A stretch of DNA of 64,000 nt from Viridibacterium sp047600765 (GCA_047600765.1 JASGKF010000002.1:1302001-1366000), one strand, 5' to 3'; shown: positions 53,364-62,189, numbered from the stretch's first letter. A program made the numbers and translations. The notes: generated by a model not told the origin, from the letters alone.

Positions 53364-54677
53364 ATGATGACCACCACCCGCCAACCCACCACCACCGCCC
53401 AGTTCGGCATCTGGATAGCCCAGCAGATGGCGCCCGAGAGCCCGGCCATGCTCACCGCCGAGACCATCGAACTGCGCGGCGCGCTGGACCTTTCCGCACT
53501 CTCGCGCACCGTCGTCGAAGTACTCGACAATTGCCACAGCCTGCATCGCCGCTTCGAGTCAGAGGACGGCACACTGTGGCAACACCCCCTCACGCCCGCG
53601 ACGCCGCCACTCGACCTGCACGACTTCCGCAGCGAAGCCGATCCGCGTGCCGCCGCGCGCCAGTGGATAGCCGCCTCGCTCGCCACGCTGTGCGACCCCA
53701 ATCGCGACATCCTCTACCACAGCGCCGTGTTGCAGATCGCCGACGACACGTACCTCTGGTACCTGCAGGTGCACCACATCGCGCTAGACGGCTTCGGCTA
53801 CAGCCTCGTCTGCCAGGCCGTCGCCGAACGCTACAGCGCACGCGTCACGCAACAGGTGCTGCCCGCACTGCCGGACTGGTCGCTCGAAAAGATCACCGCT
53901 GCCGAGCAGAGCTACAAGGCCAACGGCGGCTTCGACAAGGACAAGGCTTTCTGGCTTGCCACCATGCAGGACGCGCCACCACCCGCCACCATCGCGCCGC
54001 CCGTTGCGTTCTCTGATGACCTGCACCGCTGCGACACGCGCCTCAGCCACCGCGAGATCGATAGCCTGCGCGAAGCCGCAAAACGTTGCGGACAGGACTG
54101 GGGCAACTGGATGCTCGCCGCCATCGGTGCCTGGCTTGCAAAGCAGTCAGGCCAGAGCGAACTCACTTTCGGCCTGCCTGTCATGAACCGCCTCGGCACA
54201 CCCGCCATCGGCGTGCCCTGCATGGCCATGAACATCGTGCCGCTGAGTCTGCGCATCGCCGCCGACGACAGCATGCAGAGCCTCAGCCGGCAAGTTGCCA
54301 CTGCCATGCGCGGCATTCGCCAGCACGCCTACTACCGATACGGCTGGATCCGCATGGACCTCGGCCTCATGGCGCAAGGCAAGCACTGCTTCAACCAGGC
54401 CGTGAATCTGCTGCCCTTCGACCGCAGCGCTGCATTCGCCGGCCTGCAGAGCCGTATCGAACCCATCAGCGCCGGGCCGGTGAAAGACCTCAACATCAGT
54501 GTGTTTGTGCTCAATGCCGAATGGCAGCTGCGCACCGAGGCGAATCCGAATGCCTACAGTGCCGAGCGACTGAAGGAACTACACGCCGATCTACTGGAGT
54601 GGGTGCGGGGCTTGGCGGGCAGGGCCCCGGGGGAAGGTTTGACGCCGGTGTTGCAGGGACTGGTTGCTGAAGCGTGA
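53364..54677 (+). CDS. free-standing condensation domain protein, VibH-like amide synthase
   Basis: A 437-residue protein that is a single non-ribosomal peptide synthetase condensation domain with no adenylation or carrier domain. The catalytic motif HHxxxDG is intact as HHIALDG (about residue 136). Other blocks are TTAQFGIWIAQQM at the start, VMNRLGTPAIGVPCMAMNIVP, and NLLPFDRS then GPVKDLNISVF near the end. The size and the FMNR/NLLPF-type blocks are like VibH of vibriobactin synthesis, which joins dihydroxybenzoyl-carrier to a free amine. It is similar too to the first domain of EntF. It is surrounded by siderophore genes. Confidence 0.82.
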   Translation: MMTTTRQPTTTAQFGIWIAQQMAPESPAMLTAETIELRGALDLSALSRTVVEVLDNCHSLHRRFESEDGTLWQHPLTPATPPLDLHDFRSEADPRAAARQWIAASLATLCDPNRDILYHSAVLQIADDTYLWYLQVHHIALDGFGYSLVCQAVAERYSARVTQQVLPALPDWSLEKITAAEQSYKANGGFDKDKAFWLATMQDAPPPATIAPPVAFSDDLHRCDTRLSHREIDSLREAAKRCGQDWGNWMLAAIGAWLAKQSGQSELTFGLPVMNRLGTPAIGVPCMAMNIVPLSLRIAADDSMQSLSRQVATAMRGIRQHAYYRYGWIRMDLGLMAQGKHCFNQAVNLLPFDRSAAFAGLQSRIEPISAGPVKDLNISVFVLNAEWQLRTEANPNAYSAERLKELHADLLEWVRGLAGRAPGEGLTPVLQGLVAEA

Positions 54678-54696
54678 CGTGAGGTAGTCAGGAACA

Positions 54697-55026
54697 TCAC
54701 ACAAACGCGAATACCAGCCCCACAACGCCATTCGTGACGATGGTGCTACCGAGGACATTCAACCAGAACTTGCCGGTTGTCCTGTCCGGATTGGTTTCGT
54801 TCTGCAGGATTGTAAAAAGCAGGCAGTAGATGAACGCGCATGCAGTTCCTGTCATCAACACTGCTGGCAGGCGTTGGGTGTGAATCTCCCACGTTGCGCC
54901 ATGCCCCGTGGTGGCAAGGCTGGCGAAGGTGAGCAACAGGCTGACGCCAAGCCACCATCCGAAATAGCGCCAGTACTGATGAAGCGGGTGGCGTTGCGGG
55001 AGTTCTGCAAGGGATTCATTTTCCAT
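54697..55026 (-). CDS. small membrane protein of unknown function
   Basis: A 109-residue protein starting MENESLAELPQRHP, with three hydrophobic segments (about 22-42, 54-74 and 88-108). There are no recognisable motifs. It is the last of a minus-strand run of short orphan genes between the siderophore and nap loci. A start-proximal ribosome site is weak. Confidence 0.65.
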   Translation of the reverse strand: MENESLAELPQRHPLHQYWRYFGWWLGVSLLLTFASLATTGHGATWEIHTQRLPAVLMTGTACAFIYCLLFTILQNETNPDRTTGKFWLNVLGSTIVTNGVVGLVFAFV

Positions 55027-55112
55027 GTGACATCCAGTCGTTAAACCCCGTTCAGTGCGGGCGTGACTTCCTCGTCCTGAAGGACGTTTGACGGAGAAGT
55101 CGCCACCGGCGT

Positions 55113-55346
55113 CTAGTCAATGCGTGCTCCGGTCGAGCTGTAGACATGGACCATAGGCTTGTCCCATTCGGGATACACGATTATCAGAGCCGGTTGATGC
55201 TCGATGTTGAAACTTGCCTTCTCGGGCGTAACGCCAGCTGGTCTTAGCTCGATGTGGTCTCGTGGCGCAACCGGGTACTCCGTTGCCCATGGCTCAAGAA
55301 TGACTGTGAGCGTTTCCTTGCCTGAGTTTGTGATCAGTACATTCAT
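55113..55346 (-). CDS. small protein of unknown function
   Basis: A 77-residue protein starting MNVLITNSGKETLTVILEPWATEY. It looks beta-rich with no signal peptide or cysteine, consistent with a small beta-sandwich. No family recognised. It lies 53 bp downstream of the DUF2314-like gene on the same strand. Confidence 0.55.
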   Translation of the reverse strand: MNVLITNSGKETLTVILEPWATEYPVAPRDHIELRPAGVTPEKASFNIEHQPALIIVYPEWDKPMVHVYSSTGARID

Positions 55347-55399
55347 GAAGTCGCTTTGCCGCCAGAGCGGAATTGTCGTCGTGTCGTGGGAGCAGATGC

Positions 55400-55729
55400 T
55401 CAGGCGTAATTGACAACGCCGATGTGCTCATCAAACCGCTGACGCTCTTCCGCAGTCATGGATTCGCGCTGGACACGCAGCGTGTAGCCGCCGTAGAGCG
55501 TGCTGTTGTCGTTGATCATCCAGTCGAACACCTCGTCGTCGCGGATCTCCAGCAGATCGCCGACTTTGTAAGCTACGAATTCACCCGGCAGTTCGAATAT
55601 CTCGGCCGCGTCATCCCGGATCGCAATGACCTCCTCTTTTGAAAGCGGCTCTCCCTTCTTGTCCTCGGCATTGACCAGGATCGCGACGAGCGCAGGGATG
55701 AATACCGGGACCAGTTTCTCTTCAGTCAT
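55400..55729 (-). CDS. DUF2314-like small protein
   Basis: A 109-residue protein starting MTEEKLVPVFIPALVAILVNAED. The segment KVGDLLEIRDDEVFDWMINDNSTLYGGYTLRVQRE resembles the end of DUF2314 domains, which carry a similar DWM...GGYTLR pattern. The N-terminal part is helical and acidic. The function of this family is not known to me. It is one of several short minus-strand genes between the siderophore and nap loci. Confidence 0.6.
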   Translation of the reverse strand: MTEEKLVPVFIPALVAILVNAEDKKGEPLSKEEVIAIRDDAAEIFELPGEFVAYKVGDLLEIRDDEVFDWMINDNSTLYGGYTLRVQRESMTAEERQRFDEHIGVVNYA

Positions 55730-55804
55730 GGCTTACGGATGTAGTTGGGTTGCGGGGTCGGTCTGGGGGAATGTCTGGCGGCAGTATGTCCTGCAGCTCC
55801 AGCG

Positions 55805-56377
55805 CTAATTTTCTGGCGGTGAAAATGTTTCGCTCAGCCACTGCCTGCTGACGGAATGTCGCCTGTCATGTGTTTTGCACACACGCGCTCCAAATCCATA
55901 GCCTTTGGGATAGGCACACACATCCAGTCCGCTGCGCTCGCGCCGGATTGTCAGGCTCGCGACTGAAGGGCCGCCGCACGTAATGCCAACAGGTAGTGCC
56001 TCAGTTATCCGGGTTTTGCCGCGCATGACCTGTACAAAACTTTCCTCTTGCTCGCCACACACACCACGTCCCCTGGCTGGAGTACGGTGGATTGTCACCA
56101 CAAATGTTTGCCGGGATAGCCGGCATTTGAAGCGGGCAGGGGGAAGCTGGTAGGCCGTATCGGAGGGTTCTACATCCAGAACGAAAGTTCTGGACTTATC
56201 GTAGTCATCATCGCCACCAATGAGGCCGTGCTCTATGTGCAATGTCCCCTGCTTGTCGTCGCAAAGTACGCGTACGACGTCGATGTCTTCGGCTTGCGCA
56301 TATCCTCCAGCGCACAGCAGCAGGCAGGCTCCGATGCATTGGAGACGCAAAAATCGGTGAAGCACGAGTGGCTTCAT
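55805..56377 (-). CDS. secreted protein of unknown function
   Basis: A 190-residue protein with a signal peptide (start MKPLVLHRFLRLQCIG, cleavage near GYAQA). It has seven or so cysteines in the mature region, suggesting disulfides (for example RVLCDDKQG, RFKCRLSRQ, GRGVCGEQEE, GITCGGPS, LDVCAYPKG). The longer upstream open frame overlaps the PH-domain gene and is not used. No known family. Dsb-type oxidation would be needed for folding. Confidence 0.62.
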   Translation of the reverse strand: MKPLVLHRFLRLQCIGACLLLCAGGYAQAEDIDVVRVLCDDKQGTLHIEHGLIGGDDDYDKSRTFVLDVEPSDTAYQLPPARFKCRLSRQTFVVTIHRTPARGRGVCGEQEESFVQVMRGKTRITEALPVGITCGGPSVASLTIRRERSGLDVCAYPKGYGFGARVCKTHDRRHSVSRQWLSETFSPPEN

Positions 56378-56420
56378 CGCTCGGTGTCGGAGGCGTTGCA
56401 TGACAAATCTCCGGCAAACA

Positions 56421-56843
56421 TCAGGCATCCGGCTTCGCCTGATCCTGTGCCTCGATGAACGCCTTCCTGAATTCCATCGGATTCGAGATGCCCGTGATCG
56501 GCGCTTGCGGACTGCCCGCACCGGAGATGATCAGCGTGCCGAAGTTGAAGATGCGGCCCAGCACTTCCTGGTCGACCTGGATGCTCTCGACCTTGTTGAT
56601 GTTGATCTCGACCGTGCTGCGGCGGATGAAGCCGTATTTGACGATGACGCGCCGTGTCGTGATGGCGAGTTCGGTGGTCTTGTAGCGCACGTAGGCAATC
56701 GCCAGGAAGATCAGGCCGATGCCGAAGGCGGGCAGCAGCACGATGCCCAGCGCGATGAGGTGCCAGATTGACCACAGGCTGATGTGGCCGAGGTGGATGA
56801 TTCTCTCGTCCTTGACCAATGCGCCTTCAACGTAGCTTGTCAT
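56421..56843 (-). CDS. membrane protein with bacterial PH domain
   Basis: A 140-residue protein starting MTSYVEGALVKDERIIHLGHIS. Two helices (about 22-62) precede a bacterial PH-like (bPH2) domain with ELAITTRRVIVKYGFIRRSTVEININKVESI and LIISGAGSPQAPITGISNPMEFR. This matches the small YdbT/YvbH-type PH membrane proteins. The role is unknown. It diverges from napE across a 325-bp gap. Confidence 0.82.
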   Translation of the reverse strand: MTSYVEGALVKDERIIHLGHISLWSIWHLIALGIVLLPAFGIGLIFLAIAYVRYKTTELAITTRRVIVKYGFIRRSTVEININKVESIQVDQEVLGRIFNFGTLIISGAGSPQAPITGISNPMEFRKAFIEAQDQAKPDA

Positions 56844-57046
56844 GGGGGCTCCCTGTGTCTGTGAACGGGGATTCTAGTGCCCTCGGCTATCGGCTGCCTA
56901 CCCGGCGATAGCAGGGATTTGCGGACGAAAACTGCCTGAATGCGCAGTTTCGAGTCGTGCCCCGCGCGACTATGGTTCGTCCTGGACTGCGCCGTCATTG
57001 TTTTGTCATGAATAGGCGGGTCTACATCGGCCGCAATATTGAACCC

Positions 57047-57060
57047 TTCATTGCAATCAA
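57047..57060 (+). promoter_or_regulatory. candidate FNR box upstream of napE
   Basis: TTCATTGCAATCAA differs from the FNR consensus TTGAT-N4-ATCAA at one position. It lies 109 bp upstream of the napE start in the 325-bp gap 56844-57168, where nothing else is apparent apart from some AT-rich sequence. I could not find a convincing -10 at the expected distance. Confidence 0.5.
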
Positions 57061-57168
57061 GCGTCATCTGATCCAGATTTGATTCAGCGCAAGCTTTTGT
57101 TTTTGTGTTCTTCCAGAGCCAGAGACTATCGGCATCATCACTCAACGAAGCATGGGTTGGAGGCGAGG

Positions 57169-57330
57169 ATGGAACAATCCGCAGCGAGGCAGACAACAAG
57201 GCGTGATGAGTGGCGGGCGTTCCTGCTGCTGACGGGCGTGGTGGCACCGATCGTGACGGTGGGCATCGTGTCCGGCTATGGCTTCCTGGTGTGGATCTAC
57301 CAGATGTTTGCGGGCCCGCCCGGGTCCTGA
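57169..57330 (+). CDS. napE: periplasmic nitrate reductase accessory membrane protein NapE
   Basis: A 53-residue protein starting MEQSAARQTTRRDEWR with one helix (FLLLTGVVAPIVTVGIVSGYGFLVW). The size and the ...GGVAVPPLLTVAGVGGYGF-like helix identify NapE, which is the first gene of many betaproteobacterial nap operons. GGAGG stands before the ATG. A longer frame (57079) has no ribosome site. Its exact function is not established. Confidence 0.82.
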   Translation: MEQSAARQTTRRDEWRAFLLLTGVVAPIVTVGIVSGYGFLVWIYQMFAGPPGS

Positions 57331-57428
57331 GCGCGCATTCCCTGAGCTCGCGAGCTCTCCCCAACTCCCCTGTAACAGAGCAACCCATCCGCCTGTGGTG
57401 CGCAGCACCGGGGCGCGGAAAGGAAGCA

Positions 57429-57737
57429 ATGATGATCGAGGAAGTTCACATCACCAGCCTGGTGGTACATGCGGCGCCGAAGCGCGCTGCCGCAATCGGC
57501 CAGCAGATCGCCGACATGGCCGGTGCCGAGGTGCATGCGGTCAGCGCGGCCGGCAAGCTGGTCGTGACGCTGGAGGCGGACAGCAGCCGCGCCATCATGG
57601 ACGCGGTGTCGGCCATCCAGCGACTGGATGGCGTGATGTCGGCGGCATTGGTGTACCAGCACGCCGACAGCCTTGAAGCCATGAACGAAGAGTGCGACGA
57701 AGCGTCGACGGAGGAGAAGCACAATGAGCTTGCGTAG
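57429..57737 (+). CDS. napD: NapD chaperone for the nitrate reductase signal peptide
   Basis: A 102-residue protein starting MMIEEVHITSLVVHAAPKRA, preceded by AAAGGAAG. The NapD core reads ITSLVVHAAP, then GAEVHAVSAAGKLVVTLEAD and LDGVMSAALVYQH, with an acidic tail. It binds the twin-arginine signal of NapA and holds it back until the molybdenum cofactor is inserted. Its end overlaps the napA start by 14 bp. Confidence 0.92.
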   Translation: MMIEEVHITSLVVHAAPKRAAAIGQQIADMAGAEVHAVSAAGKLVVTLEADSSRAIMDAVSAIQRLDGVMSAALVYQHADSLEAMNEECDEASTEEKHNELA

Positions 57738-60228
57738 ACGCGACTTCATCAAGCAGAGCGCGGCCGCGACGGCTGCAGCAGTGGCCGGCGTGTCTTTGCC
57801 GGCAATGGCCGAGACCAAGGCGGACGTGCCAGCAGGCGCGCCGCTGAAATGGTCCAAGGCGCCGTGCCGTTTCTGCGGCACGGGCTGTGGCGTGACCGTG
57901 GGCGTGCAGAACGGGCGCGTGGTGGCGACACATGGTGACCCCGAGGCCGAGGTCAATCGTGGCCTCAACTGCGTGAAGGGTTACTTCCTGTCGAAGATCA
58001 TGTACGGCAGTGACCGGCTGACCAAGCCCTTGTTGCGCATGAAGAACGGCGTGTATGCCAAGGACGGTGAGTTCGCCGAGGTGTCCTGGGACAAGGCCTT
58101 CGACGTGATGGCTGAGCAGTTCAAGGCTGCGTTGAAGAAGAAGGGCCCGACCTCGGTCGGCATGTTCGGCTCGGGCCAGTGGACGGTGTGGGAGGGCTAT
58201 GCCGCGCTGAAGCTGATGAAGGCCGGCTTCCGCAGCAACAACATCGACCCCAACGCGCGGCACTGCATGGCATCGGCCGTGGCCGGCATGATGCGCACCT
58301 TCGGCGCCGACGAGCCGATGGGCTGCTACGACGACATCGAGAGCGCCGACGCCTTCGTACTGTGGGGCTCGAACATGGCCGAGATGCACCCGATCCTGTG
58401 GTCGCGTGTGGCGGATCGCCGCCTGAGCGCGCCGAAGACCAAGGTGGTGGTGCTGTCGACCTTCGAGCATCGCTCCTACGACCTGGCCGACATCACGATG
58501 ACCTTCACGCCGCAGAGCGATCTGGTCATCCTCAACTTCATCGCCCATCACATCATCAGCACCAATCGCGTCAATCGCGACTTCGTCACCAAGCACACCA
58601 ACTTCAAGCAGGGCAACGACGACATCGGCTACGGCCTGCGTCCGGATCATCCGCTGCAGAAGGCGGCGAAGAACGCGGCCGACCCCGGCGGCTCCAAACC
58701 GATCACCTTCGACGAGTTCGCGAAGTTCGTGTCGAAGTACGACATCGACTACGCCGTGAAGATGAGCGGCGTGCCGAAGAACCGCTTGCTGGCGCTGGCC
58801 GAGCTGTATGCCGACCCCAAGGTGAAGGTCATGTCGTTCTGGACCATGGGCTTCAATCAGCACACGCGCGGCGTGTGGTGCAACAACATGGTCTACAACC
58901 TGCACCTCCTGACCGGTAAGATTTCCACGCCCGGCAACAGCCCGTTCTCGCTGACCGGCCAGCCTTCAGCCTGTGGCACGGCGCGCGAGGTCGGTACCTT
59001 CTCGCACCGCTTGCCGGCCGACATGGTGGTCACCAATCCCAAGCATCGCGCCGAGGCCGAGCACATCTGGCAACTGCCCGAGGGCACCATCCCCGAGAAG
59101 CCCGGCTTCCACGCCGTGTTGCAGAACCGCATGCTCAAGGACGGCAAGCTCAATGCCTACTGGGTGATGGTGAACAACAACATGCAGGCCGGCGCCAACC
59201 TGATGAATGAAGCGCTGCCGGGCTATCGCAACCCGGAGAACTTCGTTGTCGTGTCGGATGCCTATCCGACCGTCACCGCGCAGGCGGCCGACCTGATCCT
59301 GCCGACCGCGATGTGGGTCGAGAAAGAGGGCGCTTACGGCAATGCCGAGCGACGCACGCACTTCTGGCACCAGCTCGTCGATGCGCCGGGTGAAGCGCGC
59401 TCCGACTTGTGGCAGCTGATGGAGTTCTCGAAGCGCTTCCGCATGGAAGAGGTGTGGCCCGCCGAGCTGCTGGCGAAGAAGCCGGCGTATCGCGGCAAGA
59501 CGATGTTCGATGTGCTGTTCCGCAACGGCACGGTTGACAAGTTCCCGAGTACGCAGGTCGAGGCCGGCTACGACAATGCCGAAGCCAGGGCCTTCGGCTT
59601 CTATGTGCAGAAGGGCTTGTTCGAGGAGTACGCGCAGTTCGGGCGCGGCCACGGGCACGATCTCGCGCCGTTCGACATGTATCACCAGGCGCGCGGCCTG
59701 CGCTGGCCCGTGGTCAATGGCAAGGAGACGCTGTGGCGCTATCGCGAGGGTTCCGATCCCTACGTGAAAGCCGGCACCGGCTTCCAGTTCTACGGCAACG
59801 CAGATGGCAAGGCCGTGATCTACGCCCTGCCTTATGAGCCCGCGCCCGAACCGCCTGACCAGGAATACCCGTTCTGGCTGCAGACCGGCCGCGTGCTGGA
59901 ACACTGGCACTCTGGCTCGATGACGCGTCGCGTGCCCGAGTTGTTCAAGGCCTTTCCGAACGCCGTCTGCTTCATGCATCCGGATGACGCGAAAGCCATG
60001 GGCCTGCGGCGTGGCGTGGAGGTGGAGTTGATCTCGCGTCGCGGCAAGATGCGCACACGCATCGAAACGCGTGGCCGCAACAAGCCGCCGCGTGGCCTTG
60101 TGTTCGTGCCCTGGTTCGATGCCAGCCAGCTCATCAACAAGCTGACGCTGGACGCGACCGACCCGATCTCGCTGCAGACGGATTTCAAGAAGTGCGCGAT
60201 TCGCATCGTCGCCGTGAAGGGAGCCTGA
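57724..60228 (+). CDS. napA: periplasmic nitrate reductase, catalytic subunit
   Basis: An 834-residue molybdoenzyme. The twin-arginine signal is RRRDFIK (4-10). The 4Fe-4S cluster cysteines are C48, C51, C55 and C83. The molybdenum ligand is C181 in NARHCMASA. Other markers are HPILWSRV, TGQPSACGT and the C-terminal bis-MGD binding part. It reduces nitrate to nitrite in the periplasm, taking electrons from NapB. Length and motifs are complete, so it should be functional. Confidence 0.97.
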   Translation: MSLRRRDFIKQSAAATAAAVAGVSLPAMAETKADVPAGAPLKWSKAPCRFCGTGCGVTVGVQNGRVVATHGDPEAEVNRGLNCVKGYFLSKIMYGSDRLTKPLLRMKNGVYAKDGEFAEVSWDKAFDVMAEQFKAALKKKGPTSVGMFGSGQWTVWEGYAALKLMKAGFRSNNIDPNARHCMASAVAGMMRTFGADEPMGCYDDIESADAFVLWGSNMAEMHPILWSRVADRRLSAPKTKVVVLSTFEHRSYDLADITMTFTPQSDLVILNFIAHHIISTNRVNRDFVTKHTNFKQGNDDIGYGLRPDHPLQKAAKNAADPGGSKPITFDEFAKFVSKYDIDYAVKMSGVPKNRLLALAELYADPKVKVMSFWTMGFNQHTRGVWCNNMVYNLHLLTGKISTPGNSPFSLTGQPSACGTAREVGTFSHRLPADMVVTNPKHRAEAEHIWQLPEGTIPEKPGFHAVLQNRMLKDGKLNAYWVMVNNNMQAGANLMNEALPGYRNPENFVVVSDAYPTVTAQAADLILPTAMWVEKEGAYGNAERRTHFWHQLVDAPGEARSDLWQLMEFSKRFRMEEVWPAELLAKKPAYRGKTMFDVLFRNGTVDKFPSTQVEAGYDNAEARAFGFYVQKGLFEEYAQFGRGHGHDLAPFDMYHQARGLRWPVVNGKETLWRYREGSDPYVKAGTGFQFYGNADGKAVIYALPYEPAPEPPDQEYPFWLQTGRVLEHWHSGSMTRRVPELFKAFPNAVCFMHPDDAKAMGLRRGVEVELISRRGKMRTRIETRGRNKPPRGLVFVPWFDASQLINKLTLDATDPISLQTDFKKCAIRIVAVKGA

Positions 60229-60230
60229 GC

Positions 60231-60707
60231 ATGCTTAAAATCATCATGCTGCTGGCCCTGCTGTGCCTCAACGCCGCAGCCACCGCAGCCGAGGCCGACA
60301 AGTTGCCGGACGCCATGCGTGGCAAGACGCCGATTGCCGAATCCACCAAGCCTCCGCTGCTGGGCAACGAGGAGAACAAGGACATCCGCCGCACGCGTGC
60401 CTACGACATGCAGCCGCCGACCATCCCGCACAAGATCGACAACTACCAGATCGACCGCAACTACAACCAGTGCATGTCCTGCCATGCTCGCTCGCGCACT
60501 GAGGAGACGCAGGCCATCCCGATCAGCATCACGCATTACCTCGACCGCAAGGGCAAGTCGCTGGCCCAGGTGTCACCACGCCGTTACTTCTGCACGCAAT
60601 GCCATGTGCCGCAGGCAGACCGGCGCGAGCTGGTGCCGAACACCTTCCAGGACATCGACACCGTCTTGAAGAACGCGCGCGCCAGTGGCGCAGCCAAGAA
60701 GAAATAA
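60231..60707 (+). CDS. napB: periplasmic nitrate reductase, dihaem cytochrome c subunit
   Basis: A 158-residue protein with a signal peptide (MLKIIMLLALLCLNAAATAA) and two haem motifs, CMSCH (81-85) and CTQCH (121-125). This is the standard NapB size and spacing. It passes electrons from NapC to NapA. It starts 2 bp after the napA stop; the longer frame starting inside napA is not used. Confidence 0.95.
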   Translation: MLKIIMLLALLCLNAAATAAEADKLPDAMRGKTPIAESTKPPLLGNEENKDIRRTRAYDMQPPTIPHKIDNYQIDRNYNQCMSCHARSRTEETQAIPISITHYLDRKGKSLAQVSPRRYFCTQCHVPQADRRELVPNTFQDIDTVLKNARASGAAKKK

Positions 60708-60719
60708 CGGGAGGCGCAC

Positions 60720-61346
60720 ATGCTCGGCTTCGTCAAACGTTACTGGGGAATCATCCGGCGTCCCAGCGTCCACTTCAGCCTCGGCTTCCTGACCCTGGTC
60801 GGCTTCGTCGCCGGCATCATCTTCTGGGGCGGCTTCAACACCGCAATGGAGGCGACCAACACCGAGAAGTTCTGCACCGGTTGCCACGAGATGAACGACA
60901 ACGTGTTCGCCGAGCTCAAGACCACTATCCACTACACCAACCGCTCAGGCGTGCGCGCCATCTGTTCCGACTGCCACGTGCCGCACAACTGGACTGACAA
61001 GATGGGCCGCAAGATGCAGGCCTCGAAAGAGGTGTGGGGCAAGATCTTCGGCACCATCAACACGCGCGACAAGTTCCTCGAAAAGCGCCTGGAACTGGCG
61101 CAACACGAATGGGCGCGCCTCAAGGCCAACGACTCGCTGGAGTGCCGCAACTGCCACAACTACGATTCGATGGACTTCACGCGGCAAAGCATCCGCGCGC
61201 AGGAGATGCATTCACGCTTCCTCGGCAGTCAGGAGAAGACCTGCATCGACTGCCACAAGGGCATCGCGCACCGTTTGCCGGATATGGGACACACCGGCTT
61301 TGCCATACCGGACAAGCAGGAGGCTGCGAGCTCGGCCGGGCATTGA
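60720..61346 (+). CDS. napC: membrane-anchored tetrahaem quinol dehydrogenase NapC
   Basis: A 208-residue NapC/NirT-family cytochrome. One membrane helix (about 18-38) precedes four haem motifs: CTGCH (52-56), CSDCH (82-86), CRNCH (142-146) and CIDCH (175-179). It oxidises quinol and feeds NapB. GGGAGG lies before the ATG. The operon ends here: there is no napF, napG or napH, so the quinol route is through NapC only. Confidence 0.96.
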   Translation: MLGFVKRYWGIIRRPSVHFSLGFLTLVGFVAGIIFWGGFNTAMEATNTEKFCTGCHEMNDNVFAELKTTIHYTNRSGVRAICSDCHVPHNWTDKMGRKMQASKEVWGKIFGTINTRDKFLEKRLELAQHEWARLKANDSLECRNCHNYDSMDFTRQSIRAQEMHSRFLGSQEKTCIDCHKGIAHRLPDMGHTGFAIPDKQEAASSAGH

Positions 61347-61360
61347 TGGCGCTTGGCAGA

Positions 61361-61672
61361 TCAGGCGTGTGAGGCCTTGATCTTGCGGATGTTCGACAGG
61401 TCACCGAGAAAGACCTGCAAGGTGTCTTTCTCGTCCTGGCTGAGCTTCGCGCTGTCCAGCAACTGCAGCTTGTCGATGACCAGCTCCAGCGCCTCGGCGA
61501 GATGCCCCAGCTGCTTGCCGTAGCTGCCGACGTTCTGCAGCACTTCCTGCTCGACTGCGGCGTTGGTGGAGGTGCCGAGGTTCACGTTAAACAGGTTGAA
61601 CGACCAGTTCGACAGGATCGGCTGTTGCAAGTTGTTTGGTGCCAGTTGCAAGGGCATGTAGACGGTTTGCAT
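61361..61672 (-). CDS. small protein of unknown function
   Basis: A 103-residue protein starting MQTVYMPLQLAPNNLQQP, with AGAGGTGA before the ATG. The N-terminal part is polar and aliphatic; the rest is helical (EVLQNVGSYGKQLGHLAEALELVIDKLQLLDSA...). No signal peptide. It converges on napC, with a 14-bp gap. No known family. Confidence 0.65.
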   Translation of the reverse strand: MQTVYMPLQLAPNNLQQPILSNWSFNLFNVNLGTSTNAAVEQEVLQNVGSYGKQLGHLAEALELVIDKLQLLDSAKLSQDEKDTLQVFLGDLSNIRKIKASHA

Positions 61673-61683
61673 GGGTCACCTCT

Positions 61684-62172
61684 CTAACGTGCTGGTTGGC
61701 AGGCAAACTTTCGTTTGTCTGCTTGCAAATAGGGGTTCTTGAGGATCGGACTTCCATCCTCGTGTTCGCCAGTGTCCACCGAATAGATCCGTACTTTCCG
61801 GCCTTCGGGTGCAGTACATGTGCGAACCCAGAATGTGGACTGTTGGCTTAGCGGGCAACTGAGGTTGCGATATGGAAAGGCGCCGAGGGGAATGCATTGC
61901 AATGGAGCCGGTGGGTCCCCTTGGCACGCTGCGAACCCCGCAACAGGTGGCTTGAAAGGTTCGGAGTAGAGGCCCCATATGGAATGCCCTTCTACTTTCA
62001 GAGCTGCTTGCGCTTTTTCGTACCGGGGGTCTTGCTTGAAGTCCGCCAATGACCATTCAGTGGTGAGGCGGTACTCGCGACAGTTCGAGAAATCGAGCAA
62101 TGCGTATTCCCCGTATCCGGCCAGAGATATCGCTGGTGCAAAGAGAACCGGGATCAAAATCAGATTGCGCAA
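61684..62172 (-). CDS. secreted protein of unknown function (TTG start)
   Basis: A 162-residue protein. A TTG at 62172, with AGAGGCAACAC just upstream, gives a signal peptide (L/M-RNLILIPVLFAPAISLA) and a mature part with several cysteines (SNCREYR, AACQGD, LQCIPLG, LSCPLSQQ, RTCTAPEG). The longer frame to 62244 would start in a repeat and delay the signal. The leader AGGCAACAC also precedes the unrelated secreted gene at 3871. Function unknown. Confidence 0.6.
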   Translation of the reverse strand: MRNLILIPVLFAPAISLAGYGEYALLDFSNCREYRLTTEWSLADFKQDPRYEKAQAALKVEGHSIWGLYSEPFKPPVAGFAACQGDPPAPLQCIPLGAFPYRNLSCPLSQQSTFWVRTCTAPEGRKVRIYSVDTGEHEDGSPILKNPYLQADKRKFACQPAR

Positions 62173-62189
62173 AGTGTTGCCTCTTGCGT

